Of a stretch of DNA of 64,000 nucleotides, positions 38,401 to 46,470 are shown piece by piece. The stretch's first letter is position 1; every line of letters begins with the position of its first letter. The position numbers and the translations under genes were made by a program. Under the pieces are notes generated by a model. That model searched no databases, had not been told where the DNA came from, and was given only the letters and a program-made list of their open reading frames with translations. The stretch covers positions 1 to 64,000 of the forward strand of contig JAFZKA010000047.1 in NCBI GenBank assembly GCA_017551925.1. The letters are read 5' to 3'. Source of the DNA: Bacteroidaceae bacterium. GTDB taxonomy: Bacteria > Bacteroidota > Bacteroidia > Bacteroidales > Bacteroidaceae.

Positions 38401-38729
38401 AGTTCTCCCTGATCCTTCATCTTGATTTCATAATAGAGTTTTGTGATAGGAATATCAACTGTCTCATATCCTACGTATGTGATCTGAATCCTGTCCTTAG
38501 GATTGACCAGACGGAAAGAGAAGTTACCTTCAATATCAGTAATGGCGTGTGCCACAATACGGTCTGCCGCATCTCTCTCGGTCACGTTCACCATCATCAT
38601 AGGGCCTTCATTGTCCTCAATGACACCACTGATGATATCACCGGCTTTCTGAGCGTAAAGTAAGCCCGGAAGAGAGGCCACTGCCAGAGCAAAAGCAGCT
38701 CTTGAAAATAATTTATTGTTCATTGTCAT
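35418..38729 (-). CDS. SusC/RagA-family TonB-dependent outer-membrane transporter (pair 1)
   Basis: 1103 residues (an ATG at 38723 is an alternative start). Signal peptide ends near LLYAQ. A regulatory-like beta domain (~28-115, IISGVIEDNEGPMMMVNVTE, ITYVGYETVDI) is followed by a stretch with PTVEITAERVQ. The plug domain shows TVDEALQGRITGLDIVF, STMHLRGVATLTGDANPLIVVDGN and IASISVLKDAAATAIWGARGTNGVMEI, the standard SusC pattern. The rest is the barrel, ending KQVTFGVSVQF. It imports long oligosaccharides in complex with the SusD encoded 19 bases downstream. Confidence 0.96.
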   Translation of the reverse strand: MTMNNKLFSRAAFALAVASLPGLLYAQKAGDIISGVIEDNEGPMMMVNVTERDAADRIVAHAITDIEGNFSFRLVNPKDRIQITYVGYETVDIPITKLYYEIKMKDQGELPTVEITAERVQETSGLPIPLREASNSVQTINMEEFEGLGITTVDEALQGRITGLDIVFDSGNLGARSTMHLRGVATLTGDANPLIVVDGNIWQVDSNLENNFDFTNNSNDTEKVSELLNINPEDIASISVLKDAAATAIWGARGTNGVMEIKTKRGSRGKTRVNYSYRFNGTWQPEGYQLLTGDEYTMFLKEAFFNEKLNDTKTDKIWEIQYDESKPLYEMYNNNTDWVSEVKKFGIQQSHNVSVSGGGDKANFRISAGFDTQTGSVIGQKMNRFTSRVAFDYFVSDRIKVVTNFSMTYTKNKQNSAAISTAMKMMPNLAIYYEDRQGNPTGDYFIVPTTQSQELPTDINPLADADFRKQYSTSLNVNPEFQIVYNLLGLENDQTRLTYDARITFGVTNSNNESYSPSLLARNGWSDSNANKKTESSNKNSSIGTTHSLTFIPHLKNKNHSFMAMVRYQLNTSNGKSQSSGVNKVPGGFESTAVPSNNPDMSTGASRSRSMNVTFTAHYSYKSKYSFDFTSRSDGNTRFGDASRWGTFPAISGRWNVSDEKWFDGLRQSGLLTMMATRLSWGITGNAPGGDGLFYSKYSSGSSYLSTATIYPSNIRMSTMQWEETESWNLGFDFGLFKDKLNMNVDIYTRTTTKMLNNGYSIPSSSGFESLSYVNDGSMKNEGWEFSLAANRIYSAKIWGKDFNISGNISFADNTNQILELNPTLLEKMNKDFDYNNGSYLSYVALKNSFGSIYGFKYLGVYQYTEYSPVEVPGVKGPNAPVVRDENGEVILNQKGKSKPMKFAWGTTHELTFKGGDAIYEDINHDGNINELDIVYLGSSLPKLNGGFSIRMSLGRLSWNNQFNFRWGNKIVNGSRMDAECMYNTNNTSAAINWRWRVEGDETIMPRALYQAGRNYLGSDRYVEDGSFLRWNFTALNYSLDPKITKKIGLGGVSFNLNLNNVLVWTKYTGMDPEVSAGAGSVAMDRAQTPRSKQVTFGVSVQF

Positions 38730-38741
38730 TTGATTTTCTGA

Positions 38742-41700
38742 TTAACGTTCACGTTTCAAGATAGAGGGATGTATCAGAGGTCTGTCAATCTGATGTATAA
38801 CCACATATGATGACGTCTCAATCTTAGATGTGTAAGTGGTCAACGCTGTAATTGAAGCCTGATTGTACTCATACTCACGGCACATGACGTTGTACAACGG
38901 CAATCCGTTCACGCTGTTAACTTTCTGCACATAACGGGTAACATATTTTCCGTTTTCATCCTTATAACGGACACTGATGTCAGTACCACCTGAAACCTCA
39001 AGTCTGGTGAACTGGCCGTCATCCATGAATGCGGTCTCATAAGCAGCCCACTTGGCAACGGTTCCGTCATTGTTTCTGCCTGCATTGAAAGGAGCGTTGA
39101 CATAAACTGAATTATCCTGGATATGATACTTGAGGAAATTCTTAAGTCTTGCGCGCTCATAATCCAACAGATCCTTAAGATAGTCTGCAGTCTTGATGTT
39201 TGATGCTATCTCACCCGGATCAGGATAGCCGATCTGGATTGTCAATGCTCTCAGAGTATCTCTGTACATCTTGTCTGCTATACCCTTGGTTGCACCTTTG
39301 TTAGGATATAACTTAAGGAGTTCTGTATTAATATCAGTATAAATCTTTGAAATAGCATCAAGTGAATCATCGCTGTAAATCACACCTGCATTAAGAAGTG
39401 AATCCAATGACGCATTTGTAGGTACATACAGTGTGTAGTGGTATGTATTCAAAGTTGAGATACATTTGTCAGAACCGATAGCGTGTGAGTTTGACTTGTC
39501 TGCCAACAAAGGTTTGCCGTCCTTTGGATAAAGGGGTTTCTTGGCAGAATTCTTGGCCAATGAATTGGCTGTACGTCCGTTAGACCTGATCATCAGTTTA
39601 TAGAAAGTACTGAACTCCGGACGGAGTGAATCAGATATTACGTCATACGCTGCATTACGTGAAGTAAAGAGAGGTCTGTCAATCAGATAGGTTCTACCGT
39701 TACCGCTCTTGCTCAGATCATAACGTCTCAGAACCTTTACGTTCTCATTATGTTCAATCTGCCAGCCGCCGGCAACCTCCATCTGGGCCAGATTAGCCTC
39801 ATCGTCCATGTTAGGCACGGTCTTGATGCGGACAGTTCCTCTACCCTTGGTCTGGAAGAAACGGTAGCCGTTCATATCCAGGCCGGCGCTGACACTGTCA
39901 CTTTCAATGTCACCTATTATAATATGGTAGTCAAGCAGGTCACCAAGACGGTTCATTATGATCTGGCTCTCTGAAGTCTCAGTATCATTCAGCTTTTTAG
40001 GAGCCTCATATGTAAGATGTGACAGGGAGTTACCGATAATCTTGTTCTGGTCTGGATCATAATTGTACCAGTCAGCAACGATAGTCTTAAGTGACGGATC
40101 ATATGCGAATACAATTGCGTGCAGATTGCTTCCCGCATTGCCCAGAGGGAATGAAACCGGGTCAACCCAAACCAACTTGTTAGGCATCTCGGCATCATTC
40201 TGATCCCTGATTACAGGAACAAAGAAACTGTAAGTTGAAACCATTGAGTTCAGATAGGCACTGAATGAGAGTGTCTTGTTCTCAATAGCCATATTGATGA
40301 TATCAAGTTTGTCATTGACAAGAGTAGGATATGATACTGAACGGTAAGCGGTAGGAGCATATACCTTATTAGTAAAATATATGGCACCGTTGCAGCACAT
40401 TACAACTGAGTCGATTGATTCAATTGCAGCCCTGACTCCGCCTGCACCCTCGAACATCGGGTCATTGGCATCATTCAGAACGCTTTCAAACTTGCTGGGA
40501 ACAGAACCTACAAGTGAGTAAAGCATGTTGTTGTTGACCAACTTTGATATTACCTTATAAGGTATAGAGTCCATATCATCGGCAACCATCTGCGGATTGG
40601 CCATCATTACATCAACAGATACATTCTTGTACTGCTGCTTTCCGTATCTCTCACGCAGAGAAACGCCAGCCTCCTTAAGCCACCACTCGCTGATAGCCTT
40701 ATCAGTAGGAACAAGCATTACAGCCATGTTGTGCTGGAGTTGCTTGGCATTCTCCTCACTTGAACCCGGTATAGGAGTGAAGTATTCGTTCCATCCCGGA
40801 TCAAAACGGAGTGCTGACTGCTGCTCATCCCAGGTAGTTCCGTCAGGAAGGTCTGTAAGAGGAACCACACCGTCAGAGTAATCCTGGTTGTTCTCTGAGA
40901 AGTAACGCTTTATAAAAACTGCAGAATTAGGATCTGAAAGTGCGTTGGCCAGTGCCGGACTTGTAAGATAGCCGTCCTGGATAAGTTGTCTGACCTCTGA
41001 TGTCTTTGTAGTGTTTGCATAAGGAGCAGAGAACCTCTCAATGATAGAACTGTATATTGATGATTTTGACTGACTGGGTGCACTTGACAGGTACTCAGCC
41101 ATGTTCGGAAGCAGATAAACCACATCACTCATCACGTGAAGGAATCCGTTGAAACATTTCTTGTTCTGGAAAGCGATTCTGATACCGTTCACGCTGGCCT
41201 CATTCGGGTCACGAGCGGGTTTGCCGGTGGGATGAAGCAGAGGATAATCTCCCTGGTTGAAAAGGAAATCATAATCAGAATCCTCCAGCTTGTTCATCTC
41301 AAGGAACTTCTGTACAAAGAACACGATCGGGCGGATAGTACCATCCTGAAGGATGGGAACACCTGCAGCAGCCTTGTCGCGTACATTACTCCAATAAGGA
41401 TTGTGGTTGGGATCAGGCATATCCGCCAACTGGTAGATTGGAATAGAGTCAGTGTACCTTGAGGCTGAGATTCTTCTCATACAGTTACCGACAACGGGGT
41501 CAGTCTGGTCGTTACCACCGGTAGTGGAAAGGGCGGCCACCTGATAAACGTTGTTCAGCATGGAACCGTTGAGAATCATCTTCATCTGGGCAATGCTGAG
41601 TTCATTGAAATTCTGGACACCTGAACCGTCAGCCTTTCTGAACGGGCAGTTGTCACCAAAGAATCTCTCAAAGGCTGCATCATCGGCAACAAACAGGGTC

Positions 41701-41948
41701 TTACTGCCGGTTTTGTCAAGCACCTTCTTCTGATCAAGGGTATCAATCAACTTTACGTAGTAATTGAAAGTGTACCCCTCAAAACCTTCCTGCAAGGTCT
41801 GATAAATACTGGTACCGAGCCATTCAGGGAAATGGGTGTCAAGATCATAATCCGGTTTGCAGGACGAAACGCCGAACAATACCGAAAGAGAAAAAACGAC
41901 CAATCCCGCCAGACCTGAACGGTTCGTCAAAGAATTTGATTTTTTCAT
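38742..41948 (-). CDS. Large multi-fasciclin-domain PUL lipoprotein
   Basis: 1068 residues, lipoprotein signal (SVLFGVSSCKPDYD). At least three FAS1-like units can be traced. The first is at ~40-290 (IYQTLQEGFEGYTFNYYVKLID, KTLFVADDAAFERFFGDNC, FLHVMSDVVYLLPNM). The second is around ~400-540 (MAVMLVPTDKAISEWW, CCNGAIYFTNKVYAP). A C-terminal one is at ~850-1060 (YTLYVPTNASLDSLLNAG, RLKNFLKYHIQDNSVYV, YVVIHQIDRPLIHP). It is the first surface protein of the operon, 47 bases after the cytoplasmic GH43 and 12 bases before SusC. Function is unknown; glycan binding or assembly with SusC/SusD is the likely reason for this conserved neighbourhood. Confidence 0.75.
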   Translation of the reverse strand: MKKSNSLTNRSGLAGLVVFSLSVLFGVSSCKPDYDLDTHFPEWLGTSIYQTLQEGFEGYTFNYYVKLIDTLDQKKVLDKTGSKTLFVADDAAFERFFGDNCPFRKADGSGVQNFNELSIAQMKMILNGSMLNNVYQVAALSTTGGNDQTDPVVGNCMRRISASRYTDSIPIYQLADMPDPNHNPYWSNVRDKAAAGVPILQDGTIRPIVFFVQKFLEMNKLEDSDYDFLFNQGDYPLLHPTGKPARDPNEASVNGIRIAFQNKKCFNGFLHVMSDVVYLLPNMAEYLSSAPSQSKSSIYSSIIERFSAPYANTTKTSEVRQLIQDGYLTSPALANALSDPNSAVFIKRYFSENNQDYSDGVVPLTDLPDGTTWDEQQSALRFDPGWNEYFTPIPGSSEENAKQLQHNMAVMLVPTDKAISEWWLKEAGVSLRERYGKQQYKNVSVDVMMANPQMVADDMDSIPYKVISKLVNNNMLYSLVGSVPSKFESVLNDANDPMFEGAGGVRAAIESIDSVVMCCNGAIYFTNKVYAPTAYRSVSYPTLVNDKLDIINMAIENKTLSFSAYLNSMVSTYSFFVPVIRDQNDAEMPNKLVWVDPVSFPLGNAGSNLHAIVFAYDPSLKTIVADWYNYDPDQNKIIGNSLSHLTYEAPKKLNDTETSESQIIMNRLGDLLDYHIIIGDIESDSVSAGLDMNGYRFFQTKGRGTVRIKTVPNMDDEANLAQMEVAGGWQIEHNENVKVLRRYDLSKSGNGRTYLIDRPLFTSRNAAYDVISDSLRPEFSTFYKLMIRSNGRTANSLAKNSAKKPLYPKDGKPLLADKSNSHAIGSDKCISTLNTYHYTLYVPTNASLDSLLNAGVIYSDDSLDAISKIYTDINTELLKLYPNKGATKGIADKMYRDTLRALTIQIGYPDPGEIASNIKTADYLKDLLDYERARLKNFLKYHIQDNSVYVNAPFNAGRNNDGTVAKWAAYETAFMDDGQFTRLEVSGGTDISVRYKDENGKYVTRYVQKVNSVNGLPLYNVMCREYEYNQASITALTTYTSKIETSSYVVIHQIDRPLIHPSILKRER

Positions 41949-41995
41949 TTAATTGGTTATTTTGATTATTATTTGATTCTTAATCGCCTTGGGAG

Positions 41996-43024
41996 TCAAT
42001 CTATTCCCTCAATTGTCTTGATGTGTCCTTCTGCATCATACTCAAGTTCACAAACCTTGAGACTGCGGAGCCATGATTTGCCGCCTGAAGGAACACTGTC
42101 ATGATGGAACAGATACCATTTTCCTTTATACTCGATAATGGAATGATGGGTTGTCCAGCCCACAACGGGAGTAAGTATTACACCCTGATAAGTGAACGGG
42201 CCGTAAGGGTTGTCACCGGTTGCATAGCACAGGAAATGGCTGTCACCGGTTGAATATGAGAAATAATATTTGCCTTTGTACTTGTGCATCCATGATGCCT
42301 CAAAGAAACGGTGGGGATCATCAGCCTTGAGAGGGTTGCCTTTTTCATCAACCACCAGGATTGGACGCGGAGCCTCTGCAAAGTTCAGACCGTCCTTGGT
42401 CAGGCGTACGCAGCGGCTTGGGAGAGCATCCTCCTTGCCCTCGGGCAGATACGGAGTCTCAAGATGGATATTATCCTTGTAGCGCTGGAGTTGTCCGCCC
42501 CAAAGGCCACCGAAATATACATACACCTCACCGTCGGCATCATCGCGGAATGCGCACATGTCAATGCTGTAACTGCCGGCTACGGGTGCGGGATTGGGAA
42601 TGAACGGACCCTCAGGACGCTGAGCGATTGCTGTACCCCAGTGGAAAACATCATTGCGGTCTTTCATGGGGAAATACATTATGTAACGCTTTACTTTCTT
42701 GCTGAAGCCCATACCCTGGGACTGCTCTTCTGCATTTGTCGGAACCTCAATCTCATATTCCTGGACATCACAGTCCCACAGTTGGCGACCTGCCCATGGA
42801 ATATCTTCAAGGCCAATTACTTTACCATGGTCAACGACCTGACCATTCATAACATCATCAGTGGAAAGGACATGATAATCTTTCATTACGTACTGGTCAC
42901 CGTTGTCGTTCTCGACATTCTCACATTCCCAGTCGTGTGAAGGATAAATGTAAACCCTGCCATTGAACACATGAACAGAGGGATCTGCCATGTAATCGGA
43001 GGGGAAGAGATAACGTTTCTTCAT
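41996..43024 (-). CDS. GH43 glycosidase without signal peptide (cytoplasmic beta-xylosidase type)
   Basis: 342 residues. The N-terminus MKKRYLFPSDYMADPSVHVF goes straight into the first propeller blade, so there is no signal peptide and the enzyme is expected in the cytoplasm. Catalytic residues: aspartate of MADPSVHV (base), aspartate in SYSIDMCAFRDD, glutamate in FFEASWMHKYKGKYYF (acid); WTTHHSIIEYKGKWYLFHHD is the typical late histidine segment. It likely hydrolyses short xylo-oligosaccharides or arabinosides imported by the SusC pairs, giving xylose for the xylulokinase at 5503. It is the first gene of the PUL transcript, with a long upstream non-coding region. Confidence 0.9.
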   Translation of the reverse strand: MKKRYLFPSDYMADPSVHVFNGRVYIYPSHDWECENVENDNGDQYVMKDYHVLSTDDVMNGQVVDHGKVIGLEDIPWAGRQLWDCDVQEYEIEVPTNAEEQSQGMGFSKKVKRYIMYFPMKDRNDVFHWGTAIAQRPEGPFIPNPAPVAGSYSIDMCAFRDDADGEVYVYFGGLWGGQLQRYKDNIHLETPYLPEGKEDALPSRCVRLTKDGLNFAEAPRPILVVDEKGNPLKADDPHRFFEASWMHKYKGKYYFSYSTGDSHFLCYATGDNPYGPFTYQGVILTPVVGWTTHHSIIEYKGKWYLFHHDSVPSGGKSWLRSLKVCELEYDAEGHIKTIEGID

Positions 43025-43458
43025 AAGTTCATTGGTTAATATATTATTATTAAAATTTTCAGTTAGCGGCCAAAGTTAACCATTTTTTTGCTTGGATACA
43101 CTCTTGAGGCAATTTTTTTATTAAAAAAGGCACAAAAAATAAAATCAGGCAGGTTCCGGAGGCCGAAAAAGAGAAAAGGCGCCTTGCGCGCCCCTCTCAT
43201 TAATGCCTTCCTTGACTATCTTCACAGACAATCGGAATAATTTCCACGAAAGTCAATTACTAACCAAATATGTGCATGAAAACTTATGGCGCAAAAGTAG
43301 TGGTAAAGTTTTTTTCATGCACTATCAGCATGTGCCGTACAGATTAATATTTGTGCCATAATGTGCGAAAAACATCATTCTGAGCAGGGTTTGCTGTTTC
43401 GTCAACATTAAAAATTGTTTCATAGGAATTGTCATGAAACATCTGACGCAGGCAAAAT
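43025..43458 (-). promoter_or_regulatory. PUL upstream control region
   Basis: About 430 bases without a gene, between the PUL and the tRNA-Gln terminator. It holds two exact minus-strand -7 motifs, TAACTTTG (43078-43071) and TACTTTTG (43299-43292). The second lies within an inverted repeat formed by GTGCATGAAAACTT (43272-43285) and AAGTTTTTTTCATGCAC (43306-43322). A GC hairpin, GGCGC/GCGCC (43178-43192) flanked by GAGA/TCTC, sits between them. The layout suggests a regulated promoter with an operator-like palindrome and a possible ~260-base leader. No regulator gene is adjacent. Confidence 0.5.
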
Positions 43459-43487
43459 AAAAACGGGAGGTGTTATCTCCCGTTTTT
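43459..43487 (-). terminator. Terminator of tRNA-Gln
   Basis: On the minus strand AAAACGGGAG and CTCCCGTTTT form a 10-bp stem with a 7-base loop, followed by TATTTT. It starts directly at the tRNA 3' end. Confidence 0.85.
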
Positions 43488-43488
43488 G

Positions 43489-43559
43489 CTGTCGTACCCG
43501 GATTCGAACCAGGACAAACAGAACCAAAACCTGTTGTGCTACCATTACACCATACGACA
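43489..43559 (-). tRNA. tRNA-Gln (anticodon UUG)
   Basis: A 71-base cloverleaf. The acceptor stem TGTCGTA pairs perfectly with TACGACA. The D-arm has AATGGTAGC, the anticodon stem ACAGG/TCTGT encloses loop TTTTGGT (anticodon TTG, glutamine), and the T-arm has GGTTCGAATCC. The discriminator base is G and CCA is not encoded. It lies downstream of tyrS in the same direction. Confidence 0.93.
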
Positions 43560-43605
43560 ATCGCCTTATAACCCTGATGGGCGTGCAAAAGTACTAAAAA
43601 TCCGT

Positions 43606-44904
43606 TTACTCTGCTATCAGCAGGTAATAATTCTTTTTGCCTCGCTGAAGCACAATGTAGCGTCCGTCAACAAGATCAGCCTCAGTGATTGCACGCGAGT
43701 GGTCATAAGTTTTTTCCTTGTTGATTGAAACGCCACCGCCCTGCATCATCTTTCTGGCTTCACTCTTTGAGAAAAAAACCGGACAAATGTCAGTCAGGAA
43801 ATCAGAGGCTTTTATCTCTTGTCCAAGAACTGAACGGTCAAATCTGAACTGCGGTACACCGTCAAATACAGAAAGAAGCATTGACTCATCAATAGACTTG
43901 AGTTCATCTGATGAAGATGAGTTTCCGAACAGTATTTCTGATGCGCCGGCGGCTGCCTCATAATCAGCCTCGCTGTGAACCATACAGGTTACGTCCTTGG
44001 CCAGACGTTTCTGGAGCAGACGCAGATGCGGAGCGGCTTCATGTTCGGCTATCAGGGCCTCACACTCTTCCTTCTCAATATTTGTGAATATCTTGATGTA
44101 GCGCTTGGCATCCTCATCGCTTACGTTCAGCCAGAACTGGTAGAACTTGTAAGGTGATGTGTATTCAGGGTTAAGCCATACGTTGCCGCCCTCGGTCTTG
44201 CCAAACTTGGTGCCGTCGGACTTGGTTATGAGAGGACAGGTCAGGGCAAAGCACTCCGTACCGTTGATACGGCGGATCAGTTCTGCACCGGTGGTAATGT
44301 TACCCCACTGGTCTGCACCGCCCATCTGGAGTTTGCAGTTCTTATGCTCGTTCAGATAGAGGAAATCATAACCCTGAAGCAACTGGTAAGTAAACTCGGT
44401 AAATGAAAGACCGTCACGGGCCTCACCGTTCAAGCGCTTCTTTACGGAGTCTTTTGCCATCATGTAATTGACGGTGATATGCTTACCTATGTCACGTGAG
44501 AAATCAAGGAAAGTTACATCCTTGAGCCAGTCATAATTATTTACAAGTTCAGCCTTGTTGGGGGCGTCGCTGTCAAAGTCAAGGAACTTGGCAAGTTGCT
44601 TGCGGATACACTCCACATTGTGTTTCAAAGTCTCCTCATTCAAGAGGTTGCGCTCCTGCGATTTACCGCTGGGATCACCTATCATTCCGGTTGCACCTCC
44701 AATCAATGCAAGCGGTTTGTGACCGCAACGCTGGAAATGACGCAGGATCATAATACTGCAAAGATGGCCTATGTGAAGTGAATCTGCCGTGGGGTCAAAT
44801 CCAACATAAGCCGTAACCTGCTCTTTGTTCAAAAGTTCATCAGTTCCGGGCATCATCTGGTGAATCATGCCCCTCCAGGTAAGTTCTTCAACAAAATTAG
44901 TCAT
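43606..44904 (-). CDS. tyrS: Tyrosyl-tRNA synthetase
   Basis: 432 residues. Class I catalytic core with the HIGH-type motif in [32 protein letters not shown], the tyrosine/tRNA segment [33 protein letters not shown] and the KMSKS-equivalent [12 protein letters not shown]. The C-terminal ~80 residues ([34 protein letters not shown]) form the S4-like RNA-binding domain. It charges tRNA-Tyr in the cytoplasm. A textbook promoter lies upstream (44938-44967), immediately past structured element copy 4. Confidence 0.98.
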   Translation of the reverse strand: MTNFVEELTWRGMIHQMMPGTDELLNKEQVTAYVGFDPTADSLHIGHLCSIMILRHFQRCGHKPLALIGGATGMIGDPSGKSQERNLLNEETLKHNVECIRKQLAKFLDFDSDAPNKAELVNNYDWLKDVTFLDFSRDIGKHITVNYMMAKDSVKKRLNGEARDGLSFTEFTYQLLQGYDFLYLNEHKNCKLQMGGADQWGNITTGAELIRRINGTECFALTCPLITKSDGTKFGKTEGGNVWLNPEYTSPYKFYQFWLNVSDEDAKRYIKIFTNIEKEECEALIAEHEAAPHLRLLQKRLAKDVTCMVHSEADYEAAAGASEILFGNSSSSDELKSIDESMLLSVFDGVPQFRFDRSVLGQEIKASDFLTDICPVFFSKSEARKMMQGGGVSINKEKTYDHSRAITEADLVDGRYIVLQRGKKNYYLLIAE

Positions 44905-44937
44905 AGTTATGATTTTAGATTCTCTTTAAAAAGTGCG

Positions 44938-44967
44938 CAAATATACAATTCTTTGCTTACAATCGCA
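44938..44967 (-). promoter_or_regulatory. tyrS promoter (-33 TTG, -7 TATATTTG)
   Basis: On the minus strand TTG (44967-44965) and TATATTTG (44945-44938) are 19 bases apart, the Bacteroidetes consensus. The ATG is at 44904. Confidence 0.7.
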
Positions 44968-44995
44968 AAAAGACAATATCATTTCTTGATTCTCC

Positions 44996-45192
44996 AAGCC
45001 GTAGTATAAGATTTCAGGAGTATTTGCGGAGGGCGTTAAGCGGAGAGCCCTGGAGATGCCGGATAAGACATCACTTGTTTGACGACGAATAGACACCGAA
45101 GGTGGCTATGATGGAGGAGTTTGATGTTTAGGCATCGTAGGGGTTCGGAGTAGCCCGGAGGAACCTACTCCTGAAATCTTATACTACGGCTT
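44996..45192 (+). repeat. Structured intergenic element, copy 4 (divergent)
   Basis: A perfect 27-base inverted repeat (44996-45022 with 45166-45192) encloses a core that aligns with copies 1-3 at GGCGTTAAGCG, CACCGAAGGTG, GGAGTTTG and GTTTAGG. Most stem sequences differ, yet the same pairings form: GATGCC/GGCATC, GACATC/GATGTT and a hairpin at 45089-45109. The right arm covers the last codons and stop of the tatD-like gene (45179). The other end stops just upstream of the tyrS promoter. There is no reading frame inside. Confidence 0.75.
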
Positions 45193-45817
45193 TTGATAAA
45201 AGAAAACGGCGGTGATTCTCCACTACAATATTCTCTATTTCTTCAAAATCAGTTTCTCTGACATCGGCAGCAAACTTTATCACATCTGAGATAGAGGTTG
45301 CACCATCGGTTTCAACAAAGAGACGGGTTGAGGGAATCTGTTTAAGGGACTCAGGATTACATTTGATGCCAAATGAGACCAGTATGCCGTTGTTGTACAG
45401 TTGAGTCATCTGCTCGGGACCGCCGCGGAAACCATGAATCAGCCACTGTTGTTGAGGGCGGAGTTGTTTGTGCAGACGTATTATACTGTCAAAATTACGC
45501 ACTACGTGCAGAATCATGGGCTTTCTGAAACGCTCGGAGAGTTCTGCCTGACGGACAAAAGCCTGTTCCTGCAGATCATGGGCGGGACCTTTCAGGGAAT
45601 CGAATCCGCACTCGCCCACAGCAAGGACCTGAGGCAATGCAAGCAGATGTTCAAGGTTGCGGAAAGAATCCTCATCACTGCCCGTAACTTCCCAAGGGTG
45701 AAGGCCGGCACTGAAAAAATCTCCCTTCCGAACAGGCAGAGGGCCGCAGCCTATGCAAATCAGTGCCTCTCCCGGCACTTCAGGCAATTTATGAGTATGT
45801 ATATCCTTAATTTTCAA
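45179..45817 (-). CDS. TatD-family metal-dependent hydrolase
   Basis: 212 residues. Metal-binding motifs in order are DIHTHK at the N-terminus, GLHPWE, the glutamate of VGECGFDS, LHVVRN, IHGFRG and VETDG; these are the TatD DNase family ligands (usual length ~260, so this is a short version common in Bacteroidales). Only a TTG at 45817 can serve as start without cutting the HxH motif, and it lies 3 bases after the yidD stop (TAG AAA TTG). The last two valine codons and the stop fall inside the terminal arm of structured element copy 4. It is part of the rnpA-yidD-tatD string. Confidence 0.88.
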   Translation of the reverse strand: MKIKDIHTHKLPEVPGEALICIGCGPLPVRKGDFFSAGLHPWEVTGSDEDSFRNLEHLLALPQVLAVGECGFDSLKGPAHDLQEQAFVRQAELSERFRKPMILHVVRNFDSIIRLHKQLRPQQQWLIHGFRGGPEQMTQLYNNGILVSFGIKCNPESLKQIPSTRLFVETDGATSISDVIKFAADVRETDFEEIENIVVENHRRFLLSKAVV

Positions 45818-45820
45818 TTT

Positions 45821-46063
45821 CTATGGAACCGGATCATAGCCAGATCCGCCACCCGGGCGGCATCGCAATACACGCTTTACAGCAAGCCATGTACCCTTGA
45901 AAGGGCCGTGTTTGGTTATTGCTTCAATGGCATATTGCGAACAAGTGGGGGTGAAACGGCATGAAGGGGGAGTAAGAGGTGAAATGAATGCCCTGTAAAA
46001 TCTGATCGGGAGCATCAGCAGCCAGCCCAACGATTTGGTAAATATTTCCAACAAACATTTCAT
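45821..46063 (-). CDS. yidD: Membrane protein insertion efficiency factor YidD
   Basis: 80 residues. The family signature is clear: [35 protein letters not shown] with the cysteine pair, and [13 protein letters not shown] at the end. It is a small peripheral inner-membrane protein that assists YidC-dependent insertion. Its ATG overlaps the rnpA stop (ATGA), the widely conserved rnpA-yidD arrangement. Confidence 0.97.
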   Translation of the reverse strand: MKCLLEIFTKSLGWLLMLPIRFYRAFISPLTPPSCRFTPTCSQYAIEAITKHGPFKGTWLAVKRVLRCRPGGGSGYDPVP

Positions 46064-46470
46064 TGCTGAGGATGCTCTGTTTCTCTGACGGAATTAACAA
46101 GACGGTCCATAGCCAACTGCAGTTTAGAGCGGAGTTTTTCTGTTTCCCACAGTTTGTTGTCATTGAACAGAAAAGCCAATGCAAGTCCCTGTTTACGTTC
46201 AGAGACAATCTCTTTCAACTGGGCCGAAGAGGTGCGGTAAAACTCACGGATCTGGCGCTTTATGCGGTTGCGGTCAACCGCATGATGGAAATTGCGCTTG
46301 GGGGCACTGATAAGGATACGGACACCGTCAAAAGAGGCGTCATCAACAAGGAGCCAAACCAGGCGTACGGGAAAGACCGCAATCTGACGGTTTCCCTCAC
46401 TGAACAGCCTGTCAACCATCTTTGTGCCGCACAAGCGCTCCTGTTTGGTGAATGTGTACCCCCTTTCCAT
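46060..46470 (-). CDS. rnpA: Ribonuclease P protein component
   Basis: About 136 residues from the ATG at 46470; a TTG three codons upstream is less likely. [20 protein letters not shown] at the N-terminus, then the RNR-type motif in [20 protein letters not shown], confirm the RNase P protein that helps the catalytic RNA process tRNA 5' ends. It sits in the hemD-rnpA-yidD-tatD series. A terminator-like hairpin with its T-tract touching the ATG lies directly upstream (46471-46527), so expression may depend on readthrough. Confidence 0.96.
   Translation of the reverse strand: MERGYTFTKQERLCGTKMVDRLFSEGNRQIAVFPVRLVWLLVDDASFDGVRILISAPKRNFHHAVDRNRIKRQIREFYRTSSAQLKEIVSERKQGLALAFLFNDNKLWETEKLRSKLQLAMDRLVNSVRETEHPQQ

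Noticed and set aside
42311-42940. A 209-codon plus-strand frame inside the cytoplasmic GH43 gene
   Set aside because: Antisense to a clear GH43 with all catalytic motifs; no start context and no recognisable protein.
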